Assembly: GCA_963777735.1 (NCBI GenBank)
Contig: CAVZRQ010000008.1
Coordinates: forward strand, 1,054,001-1,118,000
Reading direction: 5' to 3'
DNA from: ZC4RG30 sp963777735
GTDB lineage: Bacteria; Pseudomonadota; Gammaproteobacteria; Steroidobacterales; Steroidobacteraceae
DNA length: 64,000 nucleotides
Shown here in pieces: positions 27,460-34,770 of the stretch; within the stretch, counting starts at the first letter, position 1, and each line of letters begins with the position of its first letter. Below the pieces are notes generated by a model that did no database searches, had not been told where the DNA came from, and saw only the letters and a list, made by a program, of their open reading frames with translations. Both the position numbers and the translations under genes were made by a program.

Positions 27460-28345
27460 CTACACGTCGGCGCCCGGTGGACGCGCAGCGGATGCCGCCA
27501 GACTTTCGCGGCGGATCAGGTACAGCCCGCTCCCCATGATGATGGCCGCGCCCACCCAGGTCAGGCCATCGGGAAGCACCTGCCAGATCGCCAGATCCAG
27601 CAGCACGACCCACACCATTCCCGCGTACTCCAGTGGTGCGATCTGGCTCGCCTCGCCTAGCCGGAAAGCATGCGTGAGCGCAATCTGCCCCAGCGCCCCG
27701 GTGAGACCGATGACCGCAACGATCCACAGGTGCCCGCGCTGCACCGGCTGCCATTCGAATGCTGCAATGGCACCTGCAAAAACCGAGAGCAGCAAGAGAA
27801 ACCAGAAAACCATGGCCTCGGGACTGTCGCGCTGCGCCAGCTTTCGCACCGTGATTGCCGCCACCGCATAGCACAGTGCGGCAAGCACCAGCACCAGGCC
27901 AGGCCCCGTTGCTACAGCCGCCACGCCGGGCCGAAGAACCACCAGCACACCCAGCAGACCCACGACAATGGCGGCCCAGCGCCGGGGGCCCACCTTCTCG
28001 CCCAGCAGGGGCACTGCAAGCGCCGTGATCATCAGTGGCGCGACGAACACGATGGCGTAGGCCGTGGAGAGCGGCATGTGCGCCACGCCATAGACGAAGC
28101 CCGCCATCACGCCCACGCCCAGCACCCCGCGCAACAAGTGCAGCGGCCAGTGCACAGGAAGCAAGGATCGGGTTCGCCCGCGAAGCAGGATCCACAGCAT
28201 CACCGGCGGCAGAGCCGCGAGGCTGCGCAACGCCGCGACCTGAAACGGGGAATAGCTGTTCGCGATCCACTTCATGCCGGCGTCCATCAACGCGAACATC
28301 AGGCCTGCCAGCAGCATCCACAGGGCTGCTGTGCCTGGGCGGTGC
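27460..28345 (-). pseudogene. EamA/DMT-type transporter, separated from its start by an insertion
   Basis: From the in-frame ATG 28317 this reads as a 285-residue drug/metabolite transporter with about ten membrane helices and two EamA repeats (ALMDAGMKWIANSYSPFQVAALRSLAALPP; IVVGLLGVLVVLRPG; EYAGMVWVVLLDLAIWQVLPD). The true N-terminus is displaced. The frame upstream reads HRPGTAALW without a start, and the missing ATGACAGAG plus the same HRPGT codons lie 1,022 bp away at 29353-29375. Deleting the segment between the two 15-bp repeats restores MTEHRPGTAALWMLLAGLM in frame. The internal ATG could still give a nearly full protein with a shortened first helix. Confidence 0.85.
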
Positions 28346-29375
28346 CGTTGGCGAGGCTCTTCACCAGGATCTGCAGGTCGCTCGAATCGTAGGCGACGGT
28401 CGCCTGGTTGCCGGCCGGATCCTGATTGAGCGCGATGAGGTCGGCGTTTCCCAGGATGCCAAGCAATGCATCCGGCGTCTTGCGCAGATCGGCGCCGATG
28501 AGCAGCGGGGCGTTGAGCATGGCCCAGAGTGCAAAGTGCGATTGTGCTTCCGTCATGTGTGCAGCGTCGAAATCACCGGCGCCGATATAGAGCATGTCCG
28601 GATCGTTCCATGAACCGGGATGCGCATAGAGTGCCCGGTGTACGACGCTGTCGAAGTTCACCAGCAGGCGTCCCCAGGCCGGGGAGATATCGTCGCTGGT
28701 GCGCGAGCCATTACCCACGTCCTTCGCCCAGGAACGCACGTTCGCCGCACCCCAGATGCACAGCGAATAGAAGAAATCCCCATCGGGATTGCTGCGCTCG
28801 ATCGCCGCGCCCACGCGACGGAAAAGGGTTTGCACGGCGTTCACATCCGTGCGGGTGATGGCGCCGAGATCAATGATGGGGGCCAGTGCGCGCGCTTCGC
28901 CGGCCTTCACCTTCGCCGAGTTGGTTCCGAAATCGCGCAGGCCGCAGCCATCCACCTTGATGTAGTCGAAGCCCCATGTGCGGAAATAGAGCTCGATGTC
29001 CTGCTCGACATGATCGTGCAGCCCCACCTCGCGCTCTGCAATGCTGCCCTTGGGAAGATCTTCACCGGATGTACTCCAGGCCTGGGCGCAGGTGTTGCGA
29101 CCCATATCCGAATAGATGCCGGCCTTCAGGCCCATGGCGTGCAGTTTGTCGGTGAACGGCTGGAACGTTGGCGTGATCTGGCCCGGCAGTAGCGTGGAAG
29201 GGAACTTGTCTGTGCGGATCATCAGGTGCCCGTCCGGGAGGCGTCGGCCGGCGGCCCAGCCATCATCCAGATTGATGTATCGATAGCCCTTGCGCGCGAG
29301 ACCACTGTCGACGATGCGCTGTGCCGAGCCCATTACCTTCGCTTCATCGATGGTGCCTGGGCGGTGCTCTGTCAT
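28299..29375 (-). CDS. GH27 alpha-galactosidase fragment inserted in an EamA gene
   Basis: The frame from ATG 29375 begins with MTEHRPGT, which belongs to the interrupted transporter, and then runs in frame into a GH27 domain: IDEAKVMGSAQRIVDSGLARKGYRYINLDDGW, AGIYSDMG, DYIKVDGCG with the nucleophile Asp, SLCIWGAANVRSWA, RTSDDISPAW with the likely acid/base Asp, HPGSWNDPDML, and LNAPLLIGADLRKTPDALLGIL. The usual secretion signal and first strand (PPMGWNSWN) are missing, and the C-terminal beta domain stops at LVKSLANGT before running 13 residues in foreign frame. Catalytic residues are present, but the truncated 358-residue cytoplasmic product may not fold. A start at 29414 is also open. Confidence 0.82.
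   Translation of the reverse strand: MTEHRPGTIDEAKVMGSAQRIVDSGLARKGYRYINLDDGWAAGRRLPDGHLMIRTDKFPSTLLPGQITPTFQPFTDKLHAMGLKAGIYSDMGRNTCAQAWSTSGEDLPKGSIAEREVGLHDHVEQDIELYFRTWGFDYIKVDGCGLRDFGTNSAKVKAGEARALAPIIDLGAITRTDVNAVQTLFRRVGAAIERSNPDGDFFYSLCIWGAANVRSWAKDVGNGSRTSDDISPAWGRLLVNFDSVVHRALYAHPGSWNDPDMLYIGAGDFDAAHMTEAQSHFALWAMLNAPLLIGADLRKTPDALLGILGNADLIALNQDPAGNQATVAYDSSDLQILVKSLANGTAQAQQPCGCCWQA
28331..28345. repeat. 15-bp direct repeat, downstream copy
   Basis: GTGCCTGGGCGGTGC is identical to 29353-29367, and the bases on each side differ. The two copies bound the GH27 fragment inside the EamA gene. Confidence 0.95.
29353..29367. repeat. 15-bp direct repeat, upstream copy
   Basis: GTGCCTGGGCGGTGC matches 28331-28345 exactly. 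On the minus strand it encodes part of HRPGT, following MTE. Confidence 0.95.
29353..29375 (-). pseudogene. Displaced 5' end of the EamA gene
   Basis: ATG 29375 with GGAGGG about 10 nt upstream starts MTEHRPGT, the natural N-terminus of the EamA transporter whose body lies at 27460-28345. It now drives the GH27 fragment instead. Confidence 0.8.
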
Positions 29376-29446
29376 CTGCCCTTTCGCCCTCCGTGCACCT
29401 GCAACAGATTCCACTATACGGCCGCACTCGCGCTAGCATCCGGTGC

Positions 29447-31306
29447 ATGACAGAACTCACCCGCCGCGAAGCCATCGCCGCTGTCGCACTCACCGGCATT
29501 GCCGCCACCCTGCCCGTCTGGGCCCAGCAGTCCGCCGCCGATGGCGCGCTCTGGGATCTGACGGAGATCTACCCGGATGTCACCGCCTGGGATGCGGCCC
29601 GTCGTGACCTGCTTGCTGCGGTGACGGGATATTCCCGTTTCAAGGGCCGCCTCGGCGAAAGCGCATCGGTACTCGCAGAAGCCCTGGCGCTGCAGTCCGA
29701 CCTTTCGCGCACTGCGCTGCGTGTGTACGCCTATGCGAGCCTGAAGGCAGACGAGGACGTCCGGGTCTCGGCCTGGCAGGAACGCAACGCGCAAGTCACC
29801 GAGCTGTTCAGCACCCTGGGCGAGGCGACTTCCTGGGTCGCTCCCGAACTGCTGACGGTAGGCAAGGCAAAGCTGGACGCATTCATCACCGCCAGTGAAG
29901 TGCTGCGCACGCGCTTCGATTTCTATCTGGCCAATGTGCTGCGGCAGGCTCCGCATACCCTCTCGCCCGAGTCGGAAGCACTGCTGGCCGGCGCCTCCAC
30001 GCCATTGTCCGCGCCGGGAGAAATTTCCCAGCAGCTGCGTTCTTCCGACATTCCCTGGCCCACCATCCGGCTTTCCACCGGCAAGGATGTGCGTCTGGAC
30101 TCGCAGGGCTACACCCTGAATCGCGCGGCGCCGAATCGCGAAGATCGCAAGGCGGTGTTTGCCGCGTTCTGGAAGACCTACGGGGAATACCGCAACAGCT
30201 TCGGAGCCACCTACCTCGCCAAGGTGCAGGGCAACATCTTCGCGGCCCGCGCGCGCAAATACTCCAGCGCGCTGGCCTCTGCGCTGTCGGCGAACAACAT
30301 TCCCGACACGGTGTACCGCACGCTGGTCGCCGAGGCCAACAAGGGTCTGCCCGTCCTGCATCGCTACTTCCAGTTGCGGCGGCGGATCCTCGGGCTGAAT
30401 GACATTCACTATTACGACATCTATCCGCCGCTGGTGGAGCTGGATCACAGCTGGACGCTGGCTGAGATGCGTACGCAGACGCTGGAGGCGGCGCGCCCGC
30501 TGGGCGACGACTACGTGTCGCGGCTCGGCAAGGCCAGCGCGGCGAAATGGATGGACCCCTGGCCGCGGCAGGGCAAGCGTCCCGGCGCCTACATGAATCC
30601 GGCGGCCTACGACGTGCACCCCTATCTGCTCCTGAACCTCTCGGAACAGTACGACGGGCTTTCGACTTATGCGCATGAATGGGGTCACGCGCTGCACTCG
30701 CTGCTGGCCAATTCGGCGCAGCCCTACGAGAAGGCCGATTACCCCATCTTCACGGCCGAGATCCCCTCTACCCTGCTCGAGCAGCTGCTGGTGAAGAAGC
30801 TGCTGCGCGAAGCGAAGACGAAGCAGGAGAAGCTGTTCTACCTGGGACAGCAGATGGAAAACTATCGCGGCACGTTCTTCCGCCAGACCATGTTCGCGGA
30901 GTTCGAGTTGACGGTGCATGACCGCGCCCAGGCTGGCGAAGGCCTCTCGGGCGAGAAGTTCTCGGAGATCTACCTCGACCTGCTGCGTCGCTACCATGGG
31001 CCTGGCTTCGGACTCGATGCCTCCTATGGTCATGAGTGGGCGATGATTCCGCACTTCTACAACAGCTTCTACGTCTACCAGTACTCGACCTGCATCGCGG
31101 CAGCATCCTACTTCACGCAGTCGATCCTGCAGGGCGGCGCTCGTGAGCGCGACAACTACCTGTCGCTGCTGAAGGCTGGCGGCTCGAACCATCCCGTAGA
31201 GCTGATACGGCGTGCCGGTCTCGACATGACAAGCCCGTCGCCGTATCAGGCATTGATCGCGGACTTTGCAGCGGTGATGGATGAAGCGGAGAAGCTGCTG
31301 GGTTGA
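29447..31306 (+). CDS. Exported M3-family oligopeptidase (PepF-like)
   Basis: The 619-residue protein starts with a Tat-like signal (TRREAIAAVALTGIAATLPVWAQ). It then has the oligoendopeptidase F layout: an all-helical M3 domain with the zinc motif HEWGH at about 410-414, preceded by the conserved QYDGLSTYAHEW and followed by EIPSTLLEQLL carrying the third ligand Glu. FGLDASYGHEWAMIPHFYNSFYVYQYSTCIAAA is the typical substrate-binding His/Tyr region. PepF proteins are normally cytoplasmic, so the twin-arginine signal is notable and implies a folded periplasmic peptidase. It is divergent from the original EamA start. Confidence 0.88.
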   Translation: MTELTRREAIAAVALTGIAATLPVWAQQSAADGALWDLTEIYPDVTAWDAARRDLLAAVTGYSRFKGRLGESASVLAEALALQSDLSRTALRVYAYASLKADEDVRVSAWQERNAQVTELFSTLGEATSWVAPELLTVGKAKLDAFITASEVLRTRFDFYLANVLRQAPHTLSPESEALLAGASTPLSAPGEISQQLRSSDIPWPTIRLSTGKDVRLDSQGYTLNRAAPNREDRKAVFAAFWKTYGEYRNSFGATYLAKVQGNIFAARARKYSSALASALSANNIPDTVYRTLVAEANKGLPVLHRYFQLRRRILGLNDIHYYDIYPPLVELDHSWTLAEMRTQTLEAARPLGDDYVSRLGKASAAKWMDPWPRQGKRPGAYMNPAAYDVHPYLLLNLSEQYDGLSTYAHEWGHALHSLLANSAQPYEKADYPIFTAEIPSTLLEQLLVKKLLREAKTKQEKLFYLGQQMENYRGTFFRQTMFAEFELTVHDRAQAGEGLSGEKFSEIYLDLLRRYHGPGFGLDASYGHEWAMIPHFYNSFYVYQYSTCIAAASYFTQSILQGGARERDNYLSLLKAGGSNHPVELIRRAGLDMTSPSPYQALIADFAAVMDEAEKLLG

Positions 31307-31361
31307 CCCGAAGCGTCCGTTCGAGACTTTGCAGCGTTCGAGTGGTTATCCTCCCGGCTGC

Positions 31362-31919
31362 ATGACCACACCTCTCGAACTCTCCGCCAATGCCGTGAAC
31401 GCGCTGAGCATCCTGCTCGCAGCGCGCAACAGCGTGCACACCTGGTGGACAGGTATCATCGGGTGCCTGCTGTTCATGGCGCTGTTCTACAGCTCCCGGC
31501 TGTATGCCGAGAGCCTGCTGCAACTGTTCTTCATCGGCACCAGCATGGTCGGCTGGTATCTGTGGAGCAGCCATGATTCAAGGCCACCCGTACCCGTTTC
31601 CCGCGCGCGTCCCGCCATGCTGCTGCGTGGCCTTGCGATCGCCATTGTCGTTACCTTCAGCTACGGCTATGTGCTGCAGCGATTCACCAATGCCTATGCG
31701 CCGTTCGTGGACTCGGCCGTCCTGGCGCTTTCCGTTCTTGCACAGCTGCTGCTGATGCAGCGCCGCTACGAGACCTGGTGGTTCTGGATCGCCGTGAACT
31801 TGATGTCGATCGGACTGTTCATTTCGAGGGATCTCTGGGTAACGGCGGCGCTGTACTGCGCCTTCCTCATCAACGCCGTGGTGGCGTCGATTCTCTGGCG
31901 ACGCCACCTCAAGCCGTAA
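31362..31919 (+). CDS. pnuC: Nicotinamide riboside/mononucleotide transporter PnuC
   Basis: The 185-residue protein has about seven hydrophobic helices and the PnuC pattern: NAVNALSILLAARNSVHTWWTGIIGCLLFMALFYSSRLYAESLLQLFFIGTSMVGWYLW near the N-terminus and ETWWFWIAVNLMSIGLFISRDLW near the C-terminus. PnuC takes up nicotinamide riboside by facilitated diffusion, trapped by phosphorylation inside. The stop codon overlaps the start of the NadR-like gene (TAATG), so uptake and phosphorylation are coupled in one operon. Confidence 0.92.
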   Translation: MTTPLELSANAVNALSILLAARNSVHTWWTGIIGCLLFMALFYSSRLYAESLLQLFFIGTSMVGWYLWSSHDSRPPVPVSRARPAMLLRGLAIAIVVTFSYGYVLQRFTNAYAPFVDSAVLALSVLAQLLLMQRRYETWWFWIAVNLMSIGLFISRDLWVTAALYCAFLINAVVASILWRRHLKP

Positions 31920-32965
31920 TGCCTCGACGATTCGCCACCGGTCTCGTGGTCGGCAAGTTTGCCCCGCTGCACCGGGGCCACGAAGCGCTGATCCGACATG
32001 CGCAACAGCTCTGTGATCACGTGGTCATCATTTCGTGGACCAACCCCGAGTATCCGGAATGCGGGCCCGAGCGGCGGGCACAATGGCTGGAGGAGCTGTT
32101 TCCCGATACAACGCGCCTCGTCCTCACCCGGCAGACCAGCGGAGATCTGCCAGTCAACACGGCACCCGACGATGTCCATCGCAACCTCGTGGCCGATGAA
32201 TGCATCCACAGGTTGAAGCGCCGCGTGGATGCCGTTTTTACCAGCGAGCGTTACGGCCCAGGTTTTGCGGAAGTTCTGACGCAGAGATTCATGTCGGCCG
32301 GGATGGGCTCCACTGCTGTGACGCATGTGTCCGTGGACCCGGACCGGATCCGGATACCCATGTCGGGCAGCCAGTTGCGCGCGGACCCATGGCTGCACTG
32401 GACCTTCCTTCCGCCCGCGGTTGCCCGGACGCTGGTCCATCGCATCGCGATTCTGGGCGGCGAGTCCACCGGCAAGAGCACCCTCGCCCAGGCCATGGCG
32501 AGGGAGTTCAGGACAGAATGGGCGCAGGAGTATGGTCGCGAGTTGTGGGAAGCCCGGCAAGGCGCACTGACTTTCGAAGACATGGCGGCCATCGCTGACG
32601 AACAGATCCGCCGGGAAGACCGCGCGACGGAGAACGCCCGCCGCTACTTGTTTTGCGACAGCACTCCGCTCACGACGCTGTTCTACAGCCAGCATCTGTT
32701 CGGCAAAACAGCGCCCGAACTGGGAGAGGCCGCGTGCCGGACCTACAACCTTACTGTCCTGTGCGAGCCGGATTTCAGGTTCGTTCAGGATGGAACGCGT
32801 CAGGGGCCGGAGTTCACCGCAGAACAGCAGACCTGGTACAGGATGCAACTGATCGAGCGGGGCATTCCGTTTCTTTCAGTGAGAGGCACGCTCAAGGAGC
32901 GGATCGAAGTTGTCTGCGACCATCTCCAGCAGAAGCATGGAGATGATCGCAGCGCAGGTTCCTAG
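31919..32965 (+). CDS. nadR: NadR-like NMN adenylyltransferase/nicotinamide riboside kinase
   Basis: The 348-residue bifunctional enzyme has an N-terminal nucleotidyltransferase domain (GKFAPLHRGHEAL, about 12-24; later PMSGSQLRADP, an ISSTxxR-like motif) and a C-terminal P-loop kinase domain (LGGESTGKSTLAQAMA, near 178-190, with CDSTPLTT). It converts nicotinamide riboside to NMN and then NAD. It lacks the N-terminal HTH repressor domain of enterobacterial NadR. Its stop overlaps the convergent gene's stop by 4 nt. Confidence 0.92.
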   Translation: MPRRFATGLVVGKFAPLHRGHEALIRHAQQLCDHVVIISWTNPEYPECGPERRAQWLEELFPDTTRLVLTRQTSGDLPVNTAPDDVHRNLVADECIHRLKRRVDAVFTSERYGPGFAEVLTQRFMSAGMGSTAVTHVSVDPDRIRIPMSGSQLRADPWLHWTFLPPAVARTLVHRIAILGGESTGKSTLAQAMAREFRTEWAQEYGRELWEARQGALTFEDMAAIADEQIRREDRATENARRYLFCDSTPLTTLFYSQHLFGKTAPELGEAACRTYNLTVLCEPDFRFVQDGTRQGPEFTAEQQTWYRMQLIERGIPFLSVRGTLKERIEVVCDHLQQKHGDDRSAGS

Positions 32966-34011
32966 GGAGCTCTCGCCGGTGCTGCCGCGGGCACTGTGCT
33001 CTCCGGCAACGGCCAGTTGCCATCGTAGGGAGGCCAGTTCGGCACTGCGAGCCCCGCCGGCGGATAGAACATCGCCGTATACGTGGTGCGGATCTTCGCC
33101 TCATCAATGATGAACCACCAACTGGAGACCAGACGCGGCGTCGGGGAACCTGGCTTGCGGATAAACACGGCGGTGGCCAGCACCACCTGCGCTACCTCGT
33201 CGATGAGCGGCATGCGGCGCGCCGCAACCAGCGCAGCGTTGAAGTTTTCGAGGCCGGCCACGCAGTCGCGGCTGCCCGCGCCATTCTGCTGCGGACCTGG
33301 CCCAGCCGCGGCTGGAGGCGGCCCTGGCACCGGAGTCTGGCCCGGGCGCGGCGGCGCAGGCGGCAGGAACGCACCGCCCGGTGCGGGCGAGCCGTTCTCC
33401 GCGCGGCCACAACCCGGGTGCGTCAGCGCGATCGAACCGTCATGCGAGGTGATCGCATCGAAGTAGCTGTCGACGATGCGGCCCAGCGTCGCACGATCCA
33501 CACGCTGCGCGGCCGGCACGGCGCTCATGCGCGGCGGATGCAGTTCGAGGTATTCGGGATTGTGCAGGTTGGCCGGCGCGGCGCCGGGCCGGCGTGGGCC
33601 GCTCATCCCGGGATCATTCTCACGGGCGATGTACCACTCGGCTTCGGTGAGCTTGCCTTCCTCGACGCGCAGGCGAATTGTGACGATTGCGGTCGCGCTA
33701 CCCTCCATCACAGTTCCGTAGTAGCCCGCCTGCCCCGTTACCGGATCGAAATACCGGCGCTGGACTTTGCCAAGCGCCGTCACGCTCTGCCAGACGCCTT
33801 TCCCGGGCGCGGCATTGATGGCGTTCTCGGTCTGCCGGAAGCCGACGGCCAGCGGCGCCTTGCTCTTGTCGTGCGCGATGACTGCCGCGAGATAGCGATC
33901 GAGCATTCCACCGAGGCAGGCCCGGTCACACGCGTTTTGCGCGAGTGCGGAATTGGAGCCGGCGATGATGACCAGAGCAGCGCACGCCGCCCACCGATTG
34001 AACCGTGGCAT
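32962..34011 (-). CDS. Exported protein related to the one at 55548-56477
   Basis: The 349-residue protein has a signal peptide (ending NSALAQ) and a first mature segment ACDRACLGGMLDRYLAAVIAHDKSKAPLAVGFRQTENA that closely resembles ACDRECLRGAITAYLDALVRHDLSKLPLSDKIRITED in the protein at 55548. This pattern, with paired Cys and a helix followed by beta strands, suggests an exported NTF2-like (SnoaL-type) family such as DUF8021. A second repeat-like part carries ALVAARRMPLIDEVAQVVLATAVF after a Pro/Gly-rich linker. No catalytic residue can be named. Function unknown. Confidence 0.65.
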   Translation of the reverse strand: MPRFNRWAACAALVIIAGSNSALAQNACDRACLGGMLDRYLAAVIAHDKSKAPLAVGFRQTENAINAAPGKGVWQSVTALGKVQRRYFDPVTGQAGYYGTVMEGSATAIVTIRLRVEEGKLTEAEWYIARENDPGMSGPRRPGAAPANLHNPEYLELHPPRMSAVPAAQRVDRATLGRIVDSYFDAITSHDGSIALTHPGCGRAENGSPAPGGAFLPPAPPRPGQTPVPGPPPAAAGPGPQQNGAGSRDCVAGLENFNAALVAARRMPLIDEVAQVVLATAVFIRKPGSPTPRLVSSWWFIIDEAKIRTTYTAMFYPPAGLAVPNWPPYDGNWPLPESTVPAAAPARAP

Positions 34012-34106
34012 CGTTCTTCCCCCCGAATATTGTGGGCTACTTCAAGTTCAGCATAACCGCATCGACCGGATGAGGGCGAGAGGCGCTGCGAAGTCAGGGA
34101 TCATCA

Positions 34107-34481
34107 TCAGGTGCCGCCATGCGCAACGCAGACCGCTCCGTCGCGGACATTCACCTCGACTGGTTCAAGGAACGAACTTGCTGCAGGGCCTGCTTCGCAA
34201 TAGCCATTTTCAAGACGAAAGACCGCGCCGTGGAAGGCGCACATGACGCGCTCTCCATCCAGCATCACGAATTGATCGGGAAAGTTATTGAGGGGCAAGG
34301 AGAAATGCGGGCAGCGGTTGACGTATGCCCTGATTCCCGCACCGGAGCGATGGACAAGAATGGAAAGCGCATACGCTCCCTCGCCGAAGCGAACCTCTTT
34401 GCAAAGACCATCGGGAATTTCCTCTACTACACAAAGGATCTGACCTGGGGATGGTGCGAGATCATGTGAGCGCCAATTCAT
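34107..34481 (-). CDS. Rieske-type [2Fe-2S] ferredoxin
   Basis: ATG 34481 (MNWRSHDLAPSPGQ) gives a 124-residue soluble protein. The cluster motifs are NRCPHFS with Cys57 and His59 and MCAFHGA with Cys81 and His84, spaced as in ferredoxin components of ring-hydroxylating oxygenases and nitrite-reductase small subunits. No oxygenase or reductase partner is adjacent, so its electron acceptor is unknown. Upstream in-frame codons to 34688 give a leader without similarity. Confidence 0.85.
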   Translation of the reverse strand: MNWRSHDLAPSPGQILCVVEEIPDGLCKEVRFGEGAYALSILVHRSGAGIRAYVNRCPHFSLPLNNFPDQFVMLDGERVMCAFHGAVFRLENGYCEAGPAASSFLEPVEVNVRDGAVCVAHGGT

Positions 34482-34710
34482 CGGAGCAGGATCAACGCGC
34501 GGGCAAGGTTTAACAAGCGGGAACCCCTGTATGAACGTCCGCCTTGGCGCAGGCCGGTGGCTCGGGAAGGATCGTGCTGGTTTGCAAGGTTCAGTTGCGC
34601 TGACAACCGCCCCCGCCTTACCGCTTTCGCTATCCGGCTGGGGAGCAGCGGCGAACAGGGCCAGGCAAACAATAACGGCCCAGGACAATCGCGCTATTCT
34701 CCTGCCACAA

Positions 34711-34763
34711 AGTACGGGCGCTTGCCGCCCAAGTACGGGGTCTTCTTCTTACGGAGTACGGGG
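34711..34763 (+). repeat. Three short direct repeats upstream of the G8 gene
   Basis: AGTACGGG occurs at 34711, 34732 and 34755, about two helical turns apart, ending 8 nt before the G8 gene start codon. It could be a tandem activator or response-regulator site, or a decayed repeat element. The 289-bp gap around it holds no convincing gene. Confidence 0.45.
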
Positions 34764-34770
34764 TCCAGCC

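Noticed and set aside
28317..28317. ATG 28317 as the natural start of the EamA gene
   Set aside because: The first helix would be shortened, no ribosome site precedes it, and the rebuilt start at 29375 explains the sequence better.
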